A model generated the notes under the pieces. The model did no database searches and was not told the DNA's origin. It saw only the letters and a list, made by a program, of their open reading frames with translations. Source: an uncultured Lachnospiraceae bacterium (lineage in GTDB: Bacteria; Bacillota; Clostridia; Lachnospirales; Lachnospiraceae). Taken from it: a stretch of DNA of 37,527 nt. The stretch is taken from positions 1-37,527 of the forward strand of contig CANTEW010000023.1 of the NCBI GenBank assembly GCA_947652925.1, read 5' to 3'. The translations under genes and the position numbers were made by a program. How positions within the stretch are numbered: position 1 is the stretch's first letter; each line of letters opens with the position of its first letter. Below, in pieces: positions 1 through 7,280 of the stretch.

Positions 1-663
1 TTCACAGAGATCTTTTTCGGGTCTGCGCTCACCTCTACTTTGACATCTTCTCCGCCCAGATCTTTTTCTTCTTTTTTCTCTGCCTGATAGATCGTTGCAA
101 CTCCCGGTAATGTCTTACTCCCTTTATATATTTTTCCATCAAGCTCTACGGCCCCATTGATGCTCACCCTCACTCCCACGTTCCCACTGTTCTCGGATTG
201 GGTGATCTCTCCCATCTTGACAAAGTCTACTTTGATCTGTTCCTCATTTACGGGATCTCCATCTATCTTTACCTCTGTCACTTTAAATCCTTTTAGTGCA
301 TTCTCTATCTCGGTCTGATCCTGGCTATTCACAGAGATCTTTTTCGGGTCTGCGCTCACCTCTACTTTGACATCTTCTCCGCTCAGATCTTTTTCTTCCT
401 TTTGTTCTACCAAGTAGATCGTTGCGACTCCCGGTATTGTTTTACTACCTTTATATACCTTGCCTCCAACTTCTATCGTGCCATTGATGCTGATCGTCAC
501 TCCCACGTTCCCACTGTTTTCGGATTGAGTGATCTCTCCCATCTTGACAAAGTTTGCTTCGATCTGCTTGATCTGATCCTCACTTACTGCATTTTTCTCT
601 ATCTTTATCTCTGTCACTTTAAAACTCTTTAGCGCTCTATCTATCTCGGTTTGATCCCGGCTA
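1..663 (-). repeat. Tandem 327-336 bp coding repeats
   Basis: Two tandem units lie inside the secreted-protein gene, at 328-663 (112 codons) and 1-327 (109 codons). The segment TTCACAGAGATCTTTTTCGG occurs at 1 and again at 328, and a shorter, diverged version begins at 664. The 9-bp difference is a three-codon insertion near the middle of the 328-663 unit. The array probably continues beyond the left edge. Confidence 0.85.
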
Positions 664-911
664 TTTACAGAGATCGGGTCCGTCTCAACTCCCACCTGGA
701 TGTCTTCTACATCACCGAGACTCACGCACGGACTTTGCCCTGGGCTCACGCTGTCTCCAGGACTCACGCTGTCTCCGGAAAGCGTTACCGCCCCATCCCC
801 CTCTGCCGCCCCATATACAGCACCTGGTACAAAAGACGTAGCCATTGCTGCTGATAACAAAAGTGCCGTCAATCTCCTCCATCTCTGTATCATCCTCTTT
901 TTTTGCTTCAT
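1..911 (-). CDS. Secreted tandem-repeat protein (partial, 3' end beyond window)
   Basis: I read this gene directly from the sequence; it runs off the left edge, so only the first 303 codons are visible. The ATG overlaps the TGA of the upstream kinase (ATGA), indicating translational coupling. Residues 1-35 form a signal peptide: a basic start (MKQKKRMIQRWRR), a hydrophobic stretch and an Ala-rich cleavage region. A linker with a doubled GDSVSPG motif follows, then repeats of 109-112 residues that each contain KMGEITQSENSGNVGV, YKGSKT-PGVATIY and GEDVKVEVSADPKK. The repeats are nearly identical and I do not recognise the fold; a beta-sandwich surface domain is a guess. As the last gene of the signalling operon, it could be a surface partner or ligand for the kinase ectodomain encoded just upstream. 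Function unknown. Confidence 0.8.
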   Translation of the reverse strand, partial: MKQKKRMIQRWRRLTALLLSAAMATSFVPGAVYGAAEGDGAVTLSGDSVSPGDSVSPGQSPCVSLGDVEDIQVGVETDPISVNSRDQTEIDRALKSFKVTEIKIEKNAVSEDQIKQIEANFVKMGEITQSENSGNVGVTISINGTIEVGGKVYKGSKTIPGVATIYLVEQKEEKDLSGEDVKVEVSADPKKISVNSQDQTEIENALKGFKVTEVKIDGDPVNEEQIKVDFVKMGEITQSENSGNVGVRVSINGAVELDGKIYKGSKTLPGVATIYQAEKKEEKDLGGEDVKVEVSADPKKISV

Positions 912-3289
912 TTCTTTTTCCCCCTTTCTCTCACATATTGCCTGCTATATGTCTGCAGCTCTTTTATATCTTCCGTTCCTCCCAGTCCATCCACAAACCG
1001 TTGTGCCTGGCCGCTCTCATTTCCCATCAGTACACAAGGTTGATTTCCTTTTTCCAATGCGATGAAGTCTCCGTATCCCGCATTGTACGAGGGGAATTGT
1101 TCAAATGAAGATCTCCATATGGGATAGGTTGACAAGATGGTCCCCGTCTTTCTGGCCTGCCCCACCTCCTGCTGCATGACCCAGAGCAGCCGCATACAGG
1201 CTGTCTGCTGTTCCTCGCTGCCTTTCGTCAGGATCGCATATCGTTCAGAATAAGTGACTAACATCTTTCCGTCATGGGTGACTACATAGATTTTATGATC
1301 CGCTATAGGATTTGCGTATCCATCTTTGCTCTTTTTTACCCTATCCTCTGCCTTGTCCATATATTTTCTATACGCCACGCCAGCCAGGACATTGCTCCCA
1401 TATATCTTGTCTTTCTTATCTCCCTCCAGGATCTTTCCATCCTCATCTACGGTACAGTTCAGCTTGTACTGAGGGCTTGTGGCTGTATTCCGAAAGTTCT
1501 GGATCTTGCTCAGTGCGGCGAGCATATCAGAAGTGGGACGTCCATTTCCTGTGAACACCTGACGCCAGTTTTCCTGATCCAGGAGCAAGACTCCGCCCAG
1601 GACACCTGCCCGGACATTTGCAAGCTCTCTGCTCAGGAATCCTCCCTCTACAGCTTCTCCGCCGGTGATGACATCCGTGAGTTCTACCGTCTTTACGCCG
1701 GTCTCCCCCTGTGCCTCAGTCGCCTGGACTGTGGAAGACTCCAGCCTGTTAGACTTGTGATAGTCGATCTCATTTGCATACAAAAGGAGGGTGTCCACGC
1801 CTGTAGGCATCTCTTTCATACCTGGAAAATGGTCTTTATAATCTGCCATAAAGACATATTTTTCCGGATCGAGGCGTTGATGATTATCTTCCAGCGAGAT
1901 CAGGCTGTACTCTTCCATATTGGAAACATGGTCTGACAGGAACATGTTGGGCAAAGGTGTTTTCTTATCTTTTTTTGCCTCTTGCAATGCCTTTTCCATA
2001 TCTTGCTGTACCACGACTTCCACTTCTACATTTTCATTCTGCTCCTGCATCTGCCTGAGCTTTTCATCTTCTTCCGGATTTTTTCCTTCTTTAAAACCGC
2101 TCTCCACCAATCCGTCTATCTGTATCTTCTGGTCATTATTTTCCACCCACACAGTGATCTTTATCGGCTCGTCGATGACCGAGCCGAATATACGGTCTTC
2201 TGGTCTTAGGATCGTACTGTATAATCCCACAGCCACGCCTATACCTACGGCTAAAATGGCAGAGATCCCGATGGTCGTATAGCGTTTCCTCTTCTTCTTG
2301 CGCAGTTTCTCCTTTGGATATTCGGCGATCCGTTTATTTAACAGCGCATCCTGGAATTGCTGGATCCCCTGGAACCTGAGTTCCGGCCGTACCGCCAGGG
2401 CTTCCATGACCGCCCGGTCCACATTTGCGCTGATCTTCGCTCCGGCTTCCATCGGCGACTTTAGCTTGTCTTTGAACTCACGTTCTGTGGATTCAATGGG
2501 CGGGACACCTGTGAGCATATGGTACAAGATAGCGCCCACAGCGTAGACATCCGTGTAAAACCCCTGCTTGCTGGTATCCCGGTACTGTTCCAGGGGTGAG
2601 TAACCTACCTTGATCACTGGTTCGGCCGCCATCCCGGCTTTCGTATCATTGAGCTGTGCCGCACCAAAATCAAAGATCTTAATGGATTCTTCACTGGCGA
2701 TAAAGATATTATCTGGACTCACGTCCCGATGTATGATCCCTTTGCTATGTATCTTCTTCACAGCCTCGATGATCGGCATGATCGTACTGAGCGCTGCCTC
2801 CGGTTCCATGGGACCTTGTTTTTCCAGATAATCCTTCAGCAGTACGCCGTCGATATACTCCATGACGATATATGCCGTACCGTTTTCCTCAAAATAATCA
2901 TTCACATTTACGATATCTTTTGCTTTGCCGAACTGGGTCACACTCTGCGCTTCCATACGAAAGCGTTTCAGCCGTTCCTCGTACTGACCTGCCTTATCTC
3001 CCGACAACAGGCCCACTCTGCGCTCTCCCGGAGAACGGTTCACCAGACCTACGATATAGAATTCCTTCACCGCAACAATGATGCCCAGGGCCGTATTAAA
3101 ACATTTGTACGTGATACCAAAACCACCCACTCCAATGACCGTCCCTACGATGATGTGATCCCCAAGGATCGTCCCAGGAGTCAGATAATGGGGCTGTTTC
3201 GGAGGTGTCCCCTCTACATAGCCGCAGTAAGGACACACTTCATAAGGCCCTTTCACACTAAAACAATCCATACATAATTCGCTTGCCAT
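908..3289 (-). CDS. Transmembrane Ser/Thr protein kinase with solute-binding-protein-like ectodomain
   Basis: Hanks-type kinase of 793 residues. A zinc ribbon (C6, C9, C19, C22) precedes the kinase domain (about 45-320), which has the glycine loop GVGGFG, catalytic Lys75 in VAVK, HRDVSPDN with Asp189 and Asn194, and Asp207-Phe-Gly. All catalytic residues are present. A basic stretch and one membrane segment (about 338-360) follow. The outer part (about 375-793) is not PASTA. It resembles extracellular ABC solute-binding proteins: a TVWVE strand at the start, a Leu/Tyr-rich segment near LLLYANE, and a helical end near YPIWRSSFEQFP. That assignment rests on pattern and size (about 420 residues) only. 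ATG follows AGGAGAT. The gene lies 15 bp after the membrane FHA gene and overlaps the repeat-protein gene by 4 bp. Inferred role: a receptor that couples an outside ligand to Ser/Thr phosphorylation. Confidence 0.9.
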   Translation of the reverse strand: MASELCMDCFSVKGPYEVCPYCGYVEGTPPKQPHYLTPGTILGDHIIVGTVIGVGGFGITYKCFNTALGIIVAVKEFYIVGLVNRSPGERRVGLLSGDKAGQYEERLKRFRMEAQSVTQFGKAKDIVNVNDYFEENGTAYIVMEYIDGVLLKDYLEKQGPMEPEAALSTIMPIIEAVKKIHSKGIIHRDVSPDNIFIASEESIKIFDFGAAQLNDTKAGMAAEPVIKVGYSPLEQYRDTSKQGFYTDVYAVGAILYHMLTGVPPIESTEREFKDKLKSPMEAGAKISANVDRAVMEALAVRPELRFQGIQQFQDALLNKRIAEYPKEKLRKKKRKRYTTIGISAILAVGIGVAVGLYSTILRPEDRIFGSVIDEPIKITVWVENNDQKIQIDGLVESGFKEGKNPEEDEKLRQMQEQNENVEVEVVVQQDMEKALQEAKKDKKTPLPNMFLSDHVSNMEEYSLISLEDNHQRLDPEKYVFMADYKDHFPGMKEMPTGVDTLLLYANEIDYHKSNRLESSTVQATEAQGETGVKTVELTDVITGGEAVEGGFLSRELANVRAGVLGGVLLLDQENWRQVFTGNGRPTSDMLAALSKIQNFRNTATSPQYKLNCTVDEDGKILEGDKKDKIYGSNVLAGVAYRKYMDKAEDRVKKSKDGYANPIADHKIYVVTHDGKMLVTYSERYAILTKGSEEQQTACMRLLWVMQQEVGQARKTGTILSTYPIWRSSFEQFPSYNAGYGDFIALEKGNQPCVLMGNESGQAQRFVDGLGGTEDIKELQTYSRQYVRERGKKK

Positions 3290-3304
3290 ATCTCCTACTC
3301 CTCT

Positions 3305-4237
3305 TTATCCCAAACGGAATGTGTTGGTATCATCTCCGATCGCTATGACCGTCCCCGGCTCCAGAGCCAGTTCCAGATTTTGGGGAAGACAGTCATGAGA
3401 GCCATTTGCAAAACTCCCGGTACTGGAATAGTCCCAGATGATATATTTCTCATTGGATGCATCCCATTTGATCTTACAATGGTCACGGCTGACTTTCGGC
3501 TGTCCCTCGAAGATCAGATGATTTGTATTCTGTCTGCCCAGCCCGATGAATTCTCCATCCGGCATAGGGATCTGGGCTCCTGCATAGATCCCAGTCAGTC
3601 CCACCATCATACCGTGGGAGCCTTTCGATATCCCAGGCTCCTGATCCGCCGGTCTCTGGTCTTTTTCCCCTGACATCATGATGTTGTATCTGGCCTCTGC
3701 CTGCTGCTGTTTGATCTCCTGCACCTGGGGGATCTTCTGCTGTACTTTCTTGACTTTCTTCGGCGTGCTCACAAGAGCCATGACCGCCATGACCGCGCTG
3801 CACACAGAGATGACTATACTCCCCGTGCAGGCGATCCCTCTCTCATAGACCTGCGCCTGCTGTGCATCCGGCCAGAGTATGTCCAAAGATCCAACAGATA
3901 CAATGTAGACGATCGATATGACCAATATCAGGACACTGCTGCCCCACTGCCTGGGACTGCCGACGATACCCCAGACACCGGCCGCCAATGCAAGGACAAG
4001 GGGTAGTACCATGCAGCACAGGATAAATACGATCTGTGTCCCGGTCACGGGCACCGCTCTCTCACCGACAAAAGGGAGCGACTTGCTAAACATAGCCTTT
4101 ACATACTGATATTGAGACCAGCGCAGCGTCGTGTACCCTTCCTGGGTCCGTTCGGTCAGCGGCAGAAAAAAAACGATCAGATGCAGTAAGACCAAAAAAC
4201 TGCCAAAACTCCGAAATCCCTTTGCATAACGCTCCAT
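3305..4237 (-). CDS. Membrane protein with C-terminal FHA domain
   Basis: A 310-residue protein. Four hydrophobic segments (about 9-28, 66-92, 98-118 and 136-157) form the membrane part. A basic, Gln-rich cytoplasmic linker (160-200) leads to an FHA phosphothreonine-binding domain (about 215-310). FHA signature residues are visible: Gly234-Arg235, Ser250-Arg251-x-His253 and Asn278-Gly279 in TGSFANG. FHA domains bind pThr peptides, so this protein probably recruits a phosphorylated partner from the same operon to the membrane. The start is preceded by AGGAGAGG. It sits between the second Zn-FHA gene and the receptor kinase, matching the place of the VWA-FHA protein in the first half of the operon. 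The membrane part matches no family I recognise. Confidence 0.85.
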   Translation of the reverse strand: MERYAKGFRSFGSFLVLLHLIVFFLPLTERTQEGYTTLRWSQYQYVKAMFSKSLPFVGERAVPVTGTQIVFILCCMVLPLVLALAAGVWGIVGSPRQWGSSVLILVISIVYIVSVGSLDILWPDAQQAQVYERGIACTGSIVISVCSAVMAVMALVSTPKKVKKVQQKIPQVQEIKQQQAEARYNIMMSGEKDQRPADQEPGISKGSHGMMVGLTGIYAGAQIPMPDGEFIGLGRQNTNHLIFEGQPKVSRDHCKIKWDASNEKYIIWDYSSTGSFANGSHDCLPQNLELALEPGTVIAIGDDTNTFRLG

Positions 4238-4261
4238 ATCCTCTCCTCTTTCAATGTTCTA

Positions 4262-5074
4262 TCAATCTTCCTCTTTCATTTTCTTTAAAAGGTCCCCCCA
4301 GTTGAAACGCGTACCGCAAAGGGGCATGAATAAAAGGTTCACATCCCCCACCGTGATCACATCGTAAGCTTCCAGTTTCACTGGAGTCAGTACCACCTCA
4401 TCGTTCCTGTATACCAGACTGCTGGATTCTCCCGGCTGCACAAGATACAGATGCGCCTTCGGTTCATAGACCACGATCCCGTGGCGCTCTCTGGATACGC
4501 TCTTATCCTCTGTCAGGGCCACATCCATCTGGCTGCTCCGTCCGATAAAGTTCTTCCCCGCCTTTAGACGGAAATCTGTCCCGATATGCTCCCCGCCCAA
4601 TGCCACCAGCCAACCCACACAGGGGGTGTCCGCTCTACCTGCGGCGTATGGTCTGCCCTGCCCCCCTGCGCCGGCACCTCTCGCCGTCGGATCGGACACA
4701 AAATAATCATCATAGATCCCGATCGTATGATCGTCATCGTCGTCCGCCCCTTGCAATAGGGTGGTTGTAGTCATGATCTCTGTCAACGGCACTGTTGGCA
4801 TATCTCTTGGATCCCCATCGAGCTCTACCGTCTGCTCATCCGCCGATCTGCTCGACAAAGACAGGCCCTGAGTATCATATTCTTCTGTATTATCTCCTGA
4901 GATAAAGCCCAGACCGCCCGCCTGTCTGCCCGGCTGCGTCACCGGCGAGGTCACATCTTCTGTAAAAGCGTCTGTCAGCTTATCATCCGCCGCGCTGCCC
5001 CCGATACAATGAGGACAAGTCGCATACTTCTCCTTGTCGTAAAAATGTCCCTTTTCACACCTGCATAAATTCAT
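4262..5074 (-). CDS. Zinc-knuckle FHA domain protein (second copy)
   Basis: A soluble 270-residue protein. The N-terminus has a Cys/His cluster (C6, H10, C20, H22, C23) in the pattern CxKGHxYD...CPHC, probably a zinc knuckle. An acidic, low-complexity linker (about 30-150) follows, then an FHA domain (about 155-252) with IGRS (Gly178-Arg179) and SRERH (Ser194 to His198). The linker holds DEQTVEL (Thr82) and DDDHTIGI (Thr117), both Thr with a hydrophobic residue at +3, as in known FHA ligands such as GarA. Layout and sequence match the 9056-9664 product, so the two are paralogs. The start has GGAGG six bases upstream. Inferred role: a phospho-switch adaptor between the kinases and phosphatases. 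Confidence 0.85.
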   Translation of the reverse strand: MNLCRCEKGHFYDKEKYATCPHCIGGSAADDKLTDAFTEDVTSPVTQPGRQAGGLGFISGDNTEEYDTQGLSLSSRSADEQTVELDGDPRDMPTVPLTEIMTTTTLLQGADDDDDHTIGIYDDYFVSDPTARGAGAGGQGRPYAAGRADTPCVGWLVALGGEHIGTDFRLKAGKNFIGRSSQMDVALTEDKSVSRERHGIVVYEPKAHLYLVQPGESSSLVYRNDEVVLTPVKLEAYDVITVGDVNLLFMPLCGTRFNWGDLLKKMKEED

Positions 5075-5101
5075 GTCGCTCCTCCTCTTCGTCTTCGATC
5101 T

Positions 5102-5962
5102 TTATTTGATATCTCTTTCCTGATAACAGATCAGCACCACTGAGGTGTTATCCTGCGAATAGGTATTCGCACGGGTCGCCGCATCGATCAATGCCTTTGC
5201 CCTCTGCTCCAACCTCACCTCGTCTGCAGTGATGATCGTCTGGATCTGCCTGTCGGTCAGCGTCTTCGTGATCCCGTCGCTGCAGAGCATGATCACATCT
5301 CCAAAGCGCATCTGAAAGGGGACTGTATTGATATCCATCAGAGAGATATTCCCCATGCCGAGATAACTGATCAGCGCTTCTTTGTGACGCGCCGCCATCA
5401 CCCCCTCCTTCGTGATCTGACCTGCCGCCTGCATCTCCTTCAGGCGCAGTCCATAATTGTGATCCCTGGTCACCTGCTGGATCTGCGCTCCCCGGATGAT
5501 ATAGATCCGGCTGTCCCCCACGGATGCCCAATACAGCCGGTCGTCCTCCGCGATACAGGCCACCATGGTAGTCCCGGAACCTTTTCCCTCTTCTTTCGGA
5601 AAATCAGCGATGGCCCGGTCGATGGCGTAGATCCCTTTCTGGAAAAACAGAGGGATATCCAATCCCGGCGTCTTCTCTACCCGTTCAAATCCGCGGACCA
5701 TCATCTGTATAGCCGTCTGGCTGGCTCTCCCTCCATCCGCCATCCCGCCCATGCCGTCGCACACGACCGCCAGTACTCTGGTCTTCTTATTCGCCGCCAG
5801 TTTCTTACTCTGGGACACGTACAGAGCATCCTGCTGGTATTCCCTGTTCCCGGTAGCCGTACAAGCCAATGTCATCAATTCAGGGACCTTCCGCACGATC
5901 CTGCCTGGGGGGCCTTCTGTCCTGTTATCCTCCACACTCTTTTTTTTCTTCCTTCCAAACAT
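5102..5962 (-). CDS. PP2C-family Ser/Thr phosphatase (second copy)
   Basis: A 286-residue metal-dependent phosphatase of the PP2C/PrpC type. Seen motifs are NREYQQDAL with Asp45, the metal-binding CDGMGGMADGG (Asp69-Gly70), ASVGDSRIY, LCSDGITKTL and the closing QDNTSVVL. A basic N-terminal tail (GRKKKKS) precedes the domain, and no membrane segment is visible. It is expected to remove phosphate from Ser/Thr residues phosphorylated by the two kinases of this operon. It lies 6 bp after the FHA-tailed kinase, and its ribosome-binding site (GTGGAG) is formed by the last codons of that gene, which suggests coupled translation. It is a paralog of the 9698-10432 product but carries an N-terminal extension of about 30 residues. 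Confidence 0.92.
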   Translation of the reverse strand: MFGRKKKKSVEDNRTEGPPGRIVRKVPELMTLACTATGNREYQQDALYVSQSKKLAANKKTRVLAVVCDGMGGMADGGRASQTAIQMMVRGFERVEKTPGLDIPLFFQKGIYAIDRAIADFPKEEGKGSGTTMVACIAEDDRLYWASVGDSRIYIIRGAQIQQVTRDHNYGLRLKEMQAAGQITKEGVMAARHKEALISYLGMGNISLMDINTVPFQMRFGDVIMLCSDGITKTLTDRQIQTIITADEVRLEQRAKALIDAATRANTYSQDNTSVVLICYQERDIK

Positions 5963-5968
5963 ATGCCT

Positions 5969-7243
5969 TTACTCCACCTCCATATAAAATATGTACCGTT
6001 CCTTTGCTGTCTGTATGTAGATCCATTCGCCCTTTTTGAGAAATGCTTTCTGCCCTCTCTCCAGCGTCCCTCTGCTCGTAAATGTACAGTTCCCGGAATA
6101 ATTCTCCACCAAGAAATCCCCCGCTGAAGGATCGTATACGATCTTGCAGTGGAGCCCGCTGACCTGACTGTCGTCCAAGACCACACGGCTTCGCTCCGCC
6201 GTCCTGCCGATCGTGAGTACACGGTCGTCCCCAAAAGGATAGCGTCTCCATCTGCCACGCACGACCATATCGCTCACAGGTATCTGCAAAAGCCCCATTT
6301 CTTTCAAAAATCCCTTCACATCCCTCGTGCGCTGCTGCCATTTAAAACAAAGGGCATGCTCCACAGCCCGGCTGATATCCTCAGGGATACCGGGAACACA
6401 CTGGCTGAGGCTCATCAACTGCACGCCTGAGATGCGGTCCGGCGCCTCGGGAGGCTTTTTTCCTGTGACCAGATAATAATAAGTCGCCGCCAATGCATAG
6501 ACATCTGTCCAGGGACCCTGCTCCCCCTTCCTGGAATATTGCTCTATGGGCGTGAAACCGGGCTTCAACAGGACTGACATGCTCTTCTGGGAATCCATCG
6601 CATAGATCCTCGTCGCCCCAAAATCGATCAGATGCACAGTCCCGTCCTTATCCATCATGATATTATCCGGACCGATATCTCTGTGGAGCAGCTTCATGGC
6701 ATGCACCTGCTCCAGAGCCATCCCTGCATCCCGTATGATCCTATCCGCCTGCTCCCAGGGCATCATCCGGATCTGCTGAGCTTTCATATATCCGCTGAGT
6801 GTACTGCCTTCCAGCAGCTCCATCACCATATAGGCAGTCCCGTTCTCCTTAAAAAGATCGCGCACATCCACAATGCTGGGGACTTTGCGCAGTTTCCTCA
6901 AGACCTCTGCCTCATTGATAAAGACTTCTTTTCCCCGCCGATACACATCTTTCTGGGATCGGCTGTTAGGGATGATCTGGTTTCCCTGAGATGCACGCAT
7001 GGCCCATTCTGCAGGAAAATATTCTTTCACTGCCAGTCTCCCATGCTCCTTCTGGTCATACGCCACATAAGTGATCCCAAATCCTCCCACCCCCAGGACA
7101 CGCCCCAGGACATATCTCCGGTGCAATATGACTCCTGCCGGCAGTGCACGCTCCTCCCTCTGTGTGTGCTGACTGAACCCACAGACGACGCACGCGCCCT
7201 TTCTCATAGTCCCGGAAGAAAAACAATTCGGACACAACTTCAT
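5969..7243 (-). CDS. Soluble Ser/Thr protein kinase with C-terminal FHA domain
   Basis: A 424-residue Hanks-type kinase. An N-terminal zinc ribbon (C4, C7, C18, C21) is followed by the kinase domain (about 45-315) with GVGGFG, Lys73 in AVKEY, HRDIGPDN (Asp189, Asn194) and DFG at 207-209, so it should be active. The C-terminal part (about 335-424) is an FHA domain with IGR (Gly346-Arg347) and Ser362/His365. The usual Asn-Gly is replaced by Asn-Cys in GNCTF, a mild oddity. No membrane segment is present. The ribosome-binding site is GGAGGGG. The N-terminal ribbon and kinase resemble the receptor kinase at 908-3289, so one is probably derived from the other or both from a common ancestor. The FHA tail suggests binding to its own or the partner's phosphothreonines. 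Confidence 0.92.
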   Translation of the reverse strand: MKLCPNCFSSGTMRKGACVVCGFSQHTQREERALPAGVILHRRYVLGRVLGVGGFGITYVAYDQKEHGRLAVKEYFPAEWAMRASQGNQIIPNSRSQKDVYRRGKEVFINEAEVLRKLRKVPSIVDVRDLFKENGTAYMVMELLEGSTLSGYMKAQQIRMMPWEQADRIIRDAGMALEQVHAMKLLHRDIGPDNIMMDKDGTVHLIDFGATRIYAMDSQKSMSVLLKPGFTPIEQYSRKGEQGPWTDVYALAATYYYLVTGKKPPEAPDRISGVQLMSLSQCVPGIPEDISRAVEHALCFKWQQRTRDVKGFLKEMGLLQIPVSDMVVRGRWRRYPFGDDRVLTIGRTAERSRVVLDDSQVSGLHCKIVYDPSAGDFLVENYSGNCTFTSRGTLERGQKAFLKKGEWIYIQTAKERYIFYMEVE

Positions 7244-7280
7244 CTCTTTCCCCTCCTGCCGATCTTACTGATATGTATCA

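Noticed and set aside
1-663. CRISPR array, because of repeated sequence at the left edge
   Set aside because: The unit is over 300 bp and in frame within a coding sequence; no short repeat-spacer pattern exists anywhere in the window.
1274-1936. Plus-strand 220-codon frame inside the receptor kinase gene
   Set aside because: It lies wholly antisense to a well-supported kinase ectodomain in a continuous frame; Cys- and Ser-rich shadow sequence.
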